From: DASPKO01 sp035628055
GTDB taxonomy: Bacteria; Planctomycetota; Phycisphaerae; Phycisphaerales; UBA1924
Assembly: GCA_035628055.1 (NCBI GenBank)
Contig: DASPKO010000192.1
Coordinates: 1 to 5,661 of the forward strand
Length of the DNA: 5,661 nucleotides
Reading direction: 5' to 3'
The notes beneath the pieces were generated by a model that worked only from the letters and a program-made list of their open reading frames with translations, searched no databases and was not told the origin of the DNA. A program made the position numbers and the translations under genes. Each line of letters opens with the position of its first letter. The stretch's first letter is position 1. Positions 1 to 5,627 of this stretch are shown here, in pieces.

Positions 1-1912
1 TCTTCGCGTCTGTGCCGTTGATCGCGTTGATGGCCTTGGAGATCTCCCCGATGTACCGCTCGAAAACGTCGCGCCGCGCGGCTTCCCGCTGCATCTTCTG
101 GCGTTTGCGCAAGTACGTGCCGAGCTTTCGCCCGCACTCCATCAGCGCGAGCTTCATCTCCTTGCGGATCTCGTCGTAGTCGGCGATGGCCTCCTTGCTC
201 TCGCTGGTGAAGGGGACCCAGACGCTGGCCATGTGGATGAGGATCACCAGCGGGCCCACGGGGAGCGAGCCGCGCGGCTGCTGGAGGTCGTAGTTGCGCC
301 AGTTGGTGTCGAGCACGGCTTTGAAGCTCGAGCAGGCCGACTGCTGGTAGAGCAGGGGAACGCGGTTGGCGAAGCGGATGACGCGGGCCGGCTCGTCGGA
401 GGGGAGCTGCCCGCCGAAGGCGATGGCGGCCTCGATCTGGAAGGGGCGACCGCGGTAGACCGCCGGCTCGCGCGTGCTGGCGGCATAGAACTCGGCGCGT
501 ACGCCCTTGAGCATGCCGGCGAGGAGCTGGCGCACGCCGATCGGCGCCAGGCAGTCGGTGGGGGGCGGGGCGAGGCGGCAGTCCTGGAGGGCGCGGAAGA
601 GCCGCTCGGCCAGGGCGTGGTCGAGATCGGACACCTTCGTGCGCGTGTGCAGACCGACGCCGCGGCACAGCTCGCCCGCCGTGGTCGAAGAGACCTTGCT
701 GAACTCCTCCTGCAGGAAGTTGAAGAGCGTGACGTGCTTCGTGTCCTTGAGCATCTGAAGCAGGATGCCCAGCTCGATGCCGCGCGGGTGCGGCTGGATC
801 TCTCGCGTCTCGGGGGGGAGCTCCGCGACGGCGCGGGGGAAGACGATCACGCCGCCCGTCTCGGTGGTGGTGGGGGTGGTGGTCGGGCCGGGGGCGGCGC
901 CGGAATCGGGCAGGGGAGGGACCGGGCCCGGCGGCGCCGCCGGCCTGGTGGCGCGCCCGTTGAGCAGCCCCGGCTCGTCCTCCTCCGCCCCGCTCTCGCG
1001 CCCGGGCGGAACGAAGACGATCCGCGCGTGGGGGTTGGCGATCGCGGTCAGCTCGAGGAACTCGTCTACGCTGCCGCGGCCGCGCTGGTAGCGGCCCTCG
1101 AGCTCGATGCTCACGCTCGTGCCCGTGGGGTAGGCCGACGGGGCGAGGAACTCGCCGCGGACGGCGAGCTCGCGGGTGCCGGGGGTGAGGTCGCGCAGGC
1201 GGGCCAGGGGGAAGTCGTCGGTCTCGACGTCCGTGGTGACCTCGGCCCGGTTGGTCTTCGTGTTCATCGCCAGCTCGATGTGGTGGGCGCGAGCGCCCGA
1301 GCTGGGTCGGGTCTGGATCATCATGGGACGCCCGGTGGTGATCAGCCCGTACATGCCCGCGGCCGAGATCCCGATGCCCTGCTGCCCGCGCGACATCTTC
1401 AGGCGGTGAAACTTCGAGCCGTAGAGGAGCCGCCCGAAGATGTTCTCGACCTGGCGGCGCACGATGCCCGGTCCGTTGTCGACCACCGTGACGCGGTAGC
1501 GGCTGGAGACCGGCCGCTTCGCCCCGCCCTCCGGAGCGCCGCTCCGGGTCGGGGGGGAGGCGGCGCCGCCCGCGGATGGCTTCGTGCCCGCGGGCGTCCC
1601 GCCCTGCGGCAGCTCCTCGATCACCACGGTGATGTCCGGCAGGATGCCCGCCTCCTCGCAGGCGTCCAGGGAGTTGTCGACCGCTTCCTTCACGGTGGTG
1701 AGCAGGGCCTTGCGGGGGTTGTCGAACCCGAGCAGGTGCCGGTTCTTGGCGAAGAACTCGCTGACGGAGATCTCACGCTGCTGCCCCGCGAGGGTCTGGG
1801 CGGTGGCGCGCGGCCCGCCCCGCCTGGATCGGCCCGGCGCGGGCGGGTCGCCGGCCTCGGGGGGGGATGAACCGTCGGCGGTGTCGATGCGTGCCGTCCG
1901 TGGCCTGGGCAT
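1..1912 (-). CDS. top6B: DNA topoisomerase VI subunit B (GHKL ATPase subunit), C-terminus cut by window edge
   Basis: This is the ATPase subunit of type IIB topoisomerase, which with the Spo11-like A subunit passes one duplex through a double-strand break to relax supercoils and decatenate DNA. Reading from ATG at 1912 gives 637 codons without a stop up to the left edge. The conserved block begins near residue 47 with EISVSEFFAKNRHLLGFDNP. The Bergerat ATP fold follows: N box with KEAVDNSLDA (75-84), G1 box VVDNGPGI (143-150) and G2 box SRGQQGIGISAAGMYG (174-189). An H2TH-like segment lies near 375-445, then the transducer domain with NRVPLLYQQ (516-524) and VPFTSESKEAIA (566-577), whose lysine is probably the ATP-sensing switch lysine. 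A basic, probably helical tail follows (about 595-637). Two low-complexity insertions (about 102-137 and 302-355) are unusual. The first 45 residues are Pro/Arg/Ala-rich and not conserved, so the exact start is less certain; no Shine-Dalgarno precedes it. Little of the C-terminus should be missing. The A subunit is expected left of position 1. The family call is very secure. Confidence 0.95.
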   Translation of the reverse strand, partial: MPRPRTARIDTADGSSPPEAGDPPAPGRSRRGGPRATAQTLAGQQREISVSEFFAKNRHLLGFDNPRKALLTTVKEAVDNSLDACEEAGILPDITVVIEELPQGGTPAGTKPSAGGAASPPTRSGAPEGGAKRPVSSRYRVTVVDNGPGIVRRQVENIFGRLLYGSKFHRLKMSRGQQGIGISAAGMYGLITTGRPMMIQTRPSSGARAHHIELAMNTKTNRAEVTTDVETDDFPLARLRDLTPGTRELAVRGEFLAPSAYPTGTSVSIELEGRYQRGRGSVDEFLELTAIANPHARIVFVPPGRESGAEEDEPGLLNGRATRPAAPPGPVPPLPDSGAAPGPTTTPTTTETGGVIVFPRAVAELPPETREIQPHPRGIELGILLQMLKDTKHVTLFNFLQEEFSKVSSTTAGELCRGVGLHTRTKVSDLDHALAERLFRALQDCRLAPPPTDCLAPIGVRQLLAGMLKGVRAEFYAASTREPAVYRGRPFQIEAAIAFGGQLPSDEPARVIRFANRVPLLYQQSACSSFKAVLDTNWRNYDLQQPRGSLPVGPLVILIHMASVWVPFTSESKEAIADYDEIRKEMKLALMECGRKLGTYLRKRQKMQREAARRDVFERYIGEISKAINAINGTDAK

Positions 1913-2054
1913 GAGGCGAGGATAGCTCGGGGCGGGCGGCAGATCGGCGGGGGCCGGGACGGCGGCGGGGGCAAACAGACCTGGCATGGCCGCCTTCATC
2001 GGCACATGCGCCGGCTCGGGACGAACGGGGCGGGCCCTGCCCCGGATCGCGGAG
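1913..2054. other. intergenic spacer between hydrolase stop and top6B start
   Basis: This 142-base stretch contains no supportable gene. It holds a short GC hairpin (GGGGC at 2027-2031 with GCCCC at 2039-2043) with no T tract on either strand, so a terminator cannot be claimed. The 14-mer TGCGCCGGCTCGGG occurs at 2007-2020 and again at 2065-2078, inside the last codons of the hydrolase. Because no terminator is evident, read-through from the hydrolase gene into top6B on the minus strand is possible. Confidence 0.5.
1919..1924 (-). promoter_or_regulatory. possible -10 element for a leaderless top6B transcript
   Basis: On the minus strand the hexamer TATCCT (four of six matches to TATAAT) ends six bases before the proposed top6B ATG. 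Transcription would then begin at or next to the A of the start codon. No Shine-Dalgarno is visible upstream of this ATG, which fits a leaderless message. I see no convincing -35 element. The gene could instead be read from the hydrolase promoter, since both genes are on the same strand 142 bases apart. Weak call. Confidence 0.25.
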
Positions 2055-2867
2055 CTAGACCAGGTGCGCCGGCTCGGGGCTCGCTCCCTTGACCCTCGCC
2101 ATGAACTGCTTGAGGGCCTCGGCCACCCGGTCGGGCTGCTCGACCGGGGAGAGGTGCCCGGCCCCGGGGACGACGACCAGTTCCGAGCCGGGGATGGACT
2201 GCTGCATCGCGCGGACCTCGTCCACCGGGGTGATGGCGTCGTGCTCGCCCACGATCACCAGCGTGGGCACATCGATGGTGGGGAGGAGCGCGATCGAGTC
2301 CTCGCGCTGGGCCATGGCCGTCAGGGCCGCGGCGACGCCCTCGGGCTTGGCGTGGCTGATGCGCTCCTTCCACACTTCCTTCATGTCGGCCGGCGCGTCG
2401 GGGGCAAAGAGCTTGTTGGTCATGCTCTCGGCGAGGACGAGACTCCCCTCGGCGAGCACCCGCTGGGCGATGAGAGCGCGCTCGCGGGCCTTCTCGGGGG
2501 AATCGGCGGCGGCGCGGGTGTCGGCGAGGACGAGGCCGCGGACGCGCGGGCGGTGCCGGCGGAAGAACTCGAGCGCGATGTACCCGCCCATGGAGAGACC
2601 GACGACCACAACGGGGTTGCGCTCGTTGACGCGGTCGAGGATGGCCGCGAGGTCGTCGGCCATCTGGGTGATGGACGTCTTGGGGCTGGACTCCGAGAGC
2701 CCGTGCCCGCGCACGTCGGGGACGATCATGCGGTAGCGGCTCTTGAGACGCTGGACGATGGGTGTCCACATCTGGCTCGAGAGCGGGAAGCCGTGCACCA
2801 GGAGGATGGGCCGGCCCGCGCCGTGCACCTCGTAGTGCAGGTGGATGCCCTGGACGGTGGCGTTCAT
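2055..2867 (-). CDS. alpha/beta-fold hydrolase
   Basis: A 270-residue soluble serine hydrolase of the alpha/beta hydrolase superfamily, of normal length and complete. The oxyanion-side HGFPLS motif is at residues 25-30, followed by DVRGHGLSE (51-59). The nucleophile elbow GLSMGG is at 90-95, making Ser92 the nucleophile. The acid is probably Asp210 in GEHD, and the base His238 in GAGHLS. Residues 120-185 form the variable lid region that sets substrate range. Overall it looks like the broad group that includes 3-oxoadipate enol-lactonase, BioH-type esterases and haloperoxidase-like enzymes; the substrate cannot be read from sequence. No signal peptide or membrane segment is seen, so it is probably cytoplasmic. 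The ATG at 2867 is well supported by GGAGG five bases upstream. It lies upstream of top6B on the same strand and could be co-transcribed with it, though no functional link is obvious. Confidence 0.93.
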   Translation of the reverse strand: MNATVQGIHLHYEVHGAGRPILLVHGFPLSSQMWTPIVQRLKSRYRMIVPDVRGHGLSESSPKTSITQMADDLAAILDRVNERNPVVVVGLSMGGYIALEFFRRHRPRVRGLVLADTRAAADSPEKARERALIAQRVLAEGSLVLAESMTNKLFAPDAPADMKEVWKERISHAKPEGVAAALTAMAQREDSIALLPTIDVPTLVIVGEHDAITPVDEVRAMQQSIPGSELVVVPGAGHLSPVEQPDRVAEALKQFMARVKGASPEPAHLV

Positions 2868-2872
2868 GGGAG

Positions 2873-2877
2873 CCTCC
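2873..2877 (-). promoter_or_regulatory. Shine-Dalgarno for the alpha/beta hydrolase
   Basis: Read on the minus strand, GGAGG (within CCGGAGG, 2873-2879) lies five bases before the ATG at 2867. This is near-ideal spacing and fixes the hydrolase start. Confidence 0.85.
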
Positions 2878-2879
2878 GG

Positions 2880-3076
2880 ATTGTCATGGCCACGGAGCGA
2901 TGGCGGACGGGCGGCGCGGCACCGAGAGTTCGGCGGGAAGAAGGCGCCCCGGTCCTCCGTGGACGTGGGATCCGTTTCTATGGTGTCCCAGAGACCGGCC
3001 CGGGATCAATGGGGATGGGCGGAAGCGGGGGGAAATGGGAATCAGGCCGGAGTTGGGGCGAACCAGCAACCCCGAC
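2880..3076. other. divergent intergenic region, hydrolase side
   Basis: This stretch lies between the hydrolase ribosome binding site and the imuA promoter. I find no supportable gene or RNA in it. Open frames crossing it are composition artefacts without family resemblance. A hydrolase promoter must lie here or farther right, but no clear -35/-10 pair stands out on the minus strand. The base composition becomes richer in A and T only near the imuA end. Confidence 0.5.
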
Positions 3077-3104
3077 TTGAATGGTTTTTGTTTGGTGCTA
3101 GACT
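3077..3104 (+). promoter_or_regulatory. candidate sigma70-type promoter of imuA-imuB
   Basis: TTGAAT (3077-3082) and TAGACT (3099-3104) each match the bacterial -35 and -10 consensus at four of six positions and are separated by 16 bases. The spacer contains a T-rich run (3085-3093) that stands out from the very GC-rich surroundings. Transcription would begin near 3111, giving a short leader before the imuA ATG at 3128. The position, just before an SOS-type gene, supports it. Confidence 0.5.
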
Positions 3105-3120
3105 GAACCCGAACAGGAAC
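3090..3120 (+). promoter_or_regulatory. candidate repressor (LexA-type) operator before imuA
   Basis: Two overlapping patterns cover the -10 and the likely transcription start. The first is an imperfect 19-base dyad, GTTTGGTGCTAGACTGAAC (3090-3108), with outer arms GTT/AAC and inner GT/AC. The second is three GAAC half-sites in the same orientation at 3105, 3111 and 3117, exactly six bases apart. GAAC/GTTC half-sites are used by LexA in several phyla, and imuA-imuB-dnaE2 cassettes are commonly LexA-controlled. Which pattern is the real operator, and whether it is LexA, is inference. Confidence 0.4.
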
Positions 3121-3127
3121 CGAGTCA

Positions 3128-4033
3128 ATGACTGCATTGCCCCTGCAAACGGCGGTTCGTCAGCGCCCCGACCTCCGGGGGCTGGCCGAGCGGGTCAGGT
3201 CCGTGGAGGAAGGCCGGTGTGGGTCGGGTCGTGGCCGGGAGCAGAGGGCGGCACCGGGGCTGGACCTGGGGTGGGGCGGGGTCGGTCCGGGGCCGGTGCT
3301 GGTGCGCGGGGCCGCCCATGAGTTTTTCTCGGGATGGTGGGCCGAGCCCGCGGGTCGGCAGTGGGTGGCGCCGGTGGCGGTGCTGGCGGACGTGGCGTGG
3401 CGGGCGCTGCGGGCGGCGCCGAGTGGCGACTCCGGGGGCCCGGGCCTGGTGGTTTGGATCGGGCGGCGGTGCTGGCCGCACCCGGTGGTGATGGTGCGCC
3501 CGGGTGGGGTGCCGGGGACGAGTGGGCGCGCGCTGCTGGAGCGCTCCATCCTGATCGAGGCCCCAGACGTGGCGGCGCGGGTGTGGGCGATCGACCTGGC
3601 GGCGCGGAGCCCCGCGACGGTGCTGGTGATCGCGGATGGCTCGGGCCTGGACATGAGCGCCACCCGCCGGGTGCAACTTGCCGCCGAGGCGGGAGCCGCG
3701 ACGGCGCCCGGAGGCGTGGGCGGCCTGGTGCTGCTGGGGCGCCCGGAGCGGGAGCTGCGGGAGCTGTCGGCCTCGGCGACGCGATGGCTGGTGCGGCCCG
3801 AACCGAGCGAGACGGGGTGGCCCCGGTGGGGCGTGCGGCTGATGCGGGCCAAGGGGAGGGGGCTGGGCCGCGCGGCGCAGGTGGTGACAGAGGAAACCAG
3901 GTCGTGGGTGCTGGAGCCGGATCGTGCAGCGAGCTGTTTGCGTGTACCTTCCGACGTGGCCGGTGGACCTGGCGCGGCGGCGGGCCCGGCGGGGCGCGGG
4001 GCCGACGCCGGCGCCCGGCGCCGGGCGGTGTGA
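3128..4033 (+). CDS. imuA: ImuA-like translesion synthesis accessory protein
   Basis: ImuA is a RecA-fold accessory protein that works with ImuB and the polymerase DnaE2 in damage-induced mutagenic bypass. The 301-residue product shows the family pattern: GPVLVRGAAHEFF (55-67), where homologues have a 'G..HE' segment; GLVVWIGRR (106-114), a buried strand like the ATPase core; RSILIEAPDVAARVWAIDLA (139-158); VLVIADGSGLDMSATRRVQL (165-184), with Walker-B-like hydrophobics; and the tail SASATRWLVRPEPS...WGVRLMRAKGR (214-244). No Walker A GxxxxGKT is visible, so it is unlikely to be an active ATPase of RecA type. An in-frame TGA at 3104 makes ATG 3128 the only reasonable start; a weak AGGA at 3115-3118 is nine bases upstream. 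Family resemblance ends near residue 260. The last 36 residues are Gly/Ala/Arg-rich and lie inside the imuB overlap. It is the first gene of the imuA-imuB operon. Confidence 0.85.
   Translation: MTALPLQTAVRQRPDLRGLAERVRSVEEGRCGSGRGREQRAAPGLDLGWGGVGPGPVLVRGAAHEFFSGWWAEPAGRQWVAPVAVLADVAWRALRAAPSGDSGGPGLVVWIGRRCWPHPVVMVRPGGVPGTSGRALLERSILIEAPDVAARVWAIDLAARSPATVLVIADGSGLDMSATRRVQLAAEAGAATAPGGVGGLVLLGRPERELRELSASATRWLVRPEPSETGWPRWGVRLMRAKGRGLGRAAQVVTEETRSWVLEPDRAASCLRVPSDVAGGPGAAAGPAGRGADAGARRRAV
3913..3916 (+). promoter_or_regulatory. Shine-Dalgarno for imuB, inside imuA
   Basis: GGAG lies seven bases before the GTG at 3924, within the imuA reading frame. It supports the GTG as the true imuB start, as does the protein beginning MQRAVCVYLPTWPVD, the usual ImuB N-terminus. 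Confidence 0.65.
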
Positions 4034-5621
4034 GCCGGGCCTGATCCTGGCCCGGCGGGTGGGCCAGTCGCGGATGGTGGGGGCGTGCTGCGGGTGGTGC
4101 GCGGGCCACGGGGTTGTGGCCGGGATGACGCTGGCGCACGCGCGGGCGCTGGTGCCGGGGGCCGAGCGTGGCGCATCGGTGCTGGTGATCGGGGAGCACC
4201 ATCCGGAGGAAGATGCGCGGGCGCTGCGGGCGCTGGCGGCGTGGTGTGACCGGTTCGCGCCGGCGGTGTCGCCTCGGGGCGAGGACTCACTGCTGCTGGA
4301 CATCACCGGGTGCGCCGGCCTGAGCGGGGGCGAGGCGGGGCTCGTCCGGCGGATCGGCGGGGCGCTGCATCGGCGGGGTCTGACGGCCCGCATCGTGGCG
4401 GCACCCACCTTCGCGTGCGCCTGGGCGGTGGCCCGGTACGGGGCGTGGGACCGGGCGATCGTGCCCGACGGGCGGGCCGAGGAGGCGGTGGCGCCCCTGC
4501 CCGTCGCGGCGCTGGACCTCGGAGCGGACGTGCTGGCCGCGCTGGCGGAGGTGGGGATCGCGCGGGTGGAGCACCTGCTGGCGCTGCCGCGCGCGAGCCT
4601 CCCGTCGCGGTTCGGGGCGGGACTGCTGGCCCGCCTGGATCGCGCGACCGGACGCGACCCGGGCGAGCGTTTGACCGCGGAGCGCCCGGTGGAGCCGCCC
4701 ACAGCGGCACGGGTCTTCGATGGGGCGAGCACGCGGGCCGAGGCGGTGGCGCTGGCGGTGCGTGAATGTCTCGGGGAGTTGTGCGCCCGGCTCGCGGCGC
4801 TCGAGAGCGGCGCGCGGACGGTCGAGGTGACGTTGGACCGGCTGGGGTCGGCGCCGGAGAAGGTGCGGATCGCGCTCAGCCATCCCAGCCGCAGCCCGCG
4901 GCACCTGTGGTCGCTGCTGGCCCCGCTGGTCGAGCGCGTGAACATGGGATTCGGGGTCGAGGGCGTGGCGGTGGTGGCCCGGCGTGTCGGCAGGCTGGCG
5001 CACCGGCAGGCCGAGGCGTGGGAGAGCCCGGTCGCGGCGCGGGGCGGGCTGGACCGGCACGCGGGGGAACTGGTCGATGCGCTGGCGAGCCGGCTCGGGA
5101 GCGAGCGGGTGCTCCGGATCGGGGTGGTCGAGAGTCACGTGCCCGAACGCGTCTTCCGGCTGGAGGCGACGGGCGCGGCGCCGCGGGAGGCGAGCGAGAC
5201 GGGCGGGGGAGTGGGCGGATCAAGGGAGACATCCTGTCGCAAGGCGGCGCTCCGCCGGCCGAGCCCGGAGCGCACGTGGGCGCGCCGGCCCGGGGTGCTC
5301 CTGGAGAGGCCGGAGGAGGCGCGGGTGCTGGCGATGGTGCCCGACGGTCCGCCGACGTGGATGCGCTGGCGCGATCGGGATTGGCGCGTGCGTGGCGCGG
5401 CGGGTCCGGAGCGGGTGGTGGGGGAGTGGTGGGCCGAGGGGCCCGGGGCGCGGCACGGGGTCACGGAGTCAGGAAGTCAGGAAGGACGGACGGGCCCGGA
5501 GGCCGTGCCGTGTATCACCACGCGGGATTACTTTCGTGTGCGGGATGACGAGGGGCGATGGCTGTGGGTGTATCGCGAACTGGAGACGGGGCGGTGGTTC
5601 GTGCACGGGGTGTGGGGGTAG
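3924..5621 (+). CDS. imuB: ImuB-like inactive Y-family DNA polymerase
   Basis: ImuB is a catalytically dead Y-family (DinB-like) protein that ties ImuA and DnaE2 to the sliding clamp during mutagenic lesion bypass. The 565-residue product begins with CVYLPTWPVDLARRR (6-20), where active polymerases have an Asp-x-Asp strand. It continues to DSLLLDITGCAGLSGGE (121-137), the ImuB counterpart of the polymerase SIDE motif with Glu replaced by Ser122. A helix-hairpin-helix region is near 205-243 and a little-finger-like domain near 265-360. SRLGSERVLRIGVVESHVPE (389-408) and the C-terminal block RDYFRVRDDEGRWLWVYREL (534-553) plus RWFVHGVWG are typical of the family. Where ImuB carries its clamp-binding motif there is only QAEAW (362-366), a degenerate form. 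Residues 417-455 and 505-527 are low-conservation linkers with short repeats. The GTG start has a Shine-Dalgarno at 3913 and overlaps imuA by 110 bases, suggesting translational coupling. dnaE2 (imuC) may follow beyond the window. Confidence 0.92.
   Translation: MQRAVCVYLPTWPVDLARRRARRGAGPTPAPGAGRCEPGLILARRVGQSRMVGACCGWCAGHGVVAGMTLAHARALVPGAERGASVLVIGEHHPEEDARALRALAAWCDRFAPAVSPRGEDSLLLDITGCAGLSGGEAGLVRRIGGALHRRGLTARIVAAPTFACAWAVARYGAWDRAIVPDGRAEEAVAPLPVAALDLGADVLAALAEVGIARVEHLLALPRASLPSRFGAGLLARLDRATGRDPGERLTAERPVEPPTAARVFDGASTRAEAVALAVRECLGELCARLAALESGARTVEVTLDRLGSAPEKVRIALSHPSRSPRHLWSLLAPLVERVNMGFGVEGVAVVARRVGRLAHRQAEAWESPVAARGGLDRHAGELVDALASRLGSERVLRIGVVESHVPERVFRLEATGAAPREASETGGGVGGSRETSCRKAALRRPSPERTWARRPGVLLERPEEARVLAMVPDGPPTWMRWRDRDWRVRGAAGPERVVGEWWAEGPGARHGVTESGSQEGRTGPEAVPCITTRDYFRVRDDEGRWLWVYRELETGRWFVHGVWG
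5467..5490 (+). repeat. 8-base tandem repeat inside imuB
   Basis: AGTCAGGA occurs twice in perfect tandem (5467-5474, 5475-5482), followed by a diverged third unit, AGGACGGA. It encodes part of a polar, poorly conserved linker (about residues 515-523) just before the conserved C-terminal block of ImuB. Three units equal 24 bases, so the frame is kept, but gain or loss of a single unit would shift it. Confidence 0.7.
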
Positions 5622-5627
5622 GAAGAA

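Noticed and set aside
233..1870. Long plus-strand open frame (545 codons) opposite top6B
   Set aside because: Its product is Arg/Ala/Gly-rich with no family resemblance, while the minus strand encodes an unmistakable Top6B. It is a by-product of extreme GC at codon third positions.
2027..2043. Hairpin GGGGC...GCCCC between the hydrolase and top6B
   Set aside because: Only five base pairs and no T tract on the minus strand; common by chance at this GC content, so not called a terminator.
2007..2078. 14-base direct repeat TGCGCCGGCTCGGG, two copies 58 bases apart
   Set aside because: One copy lies in the hydrolase C-terminal codons and one in the spacer. No flanking inverted repeats or other sign of mobile DNA; probably a minor local duplication.
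1986..3080. Plus-strand open frame (364 codons) opposite the alpha/beta hydrolase
   Set aside because: Antisense shadow: the hydrolase has a full catalytic triad and a strong Shine-Dalgarno, and this frame has neither motif nor ribosome site.
3125..4945. Long minus-strand open frame (606 codons) opposite imuA and imuB
   Set aside because: Composition-driven Arg/Pro/Ser/Ala-rich product with no motifs; the plus strand carries recognisable ImuA and ImuB.
3924..5621. Active Y-family polymerase (DinB/PolIV)
   Set aside because: The N-terminal Asp-x-Asp is absent and the SIDE Glu is replaced by Ser122; the C-terminal RDYFRV block is the ImuB type.
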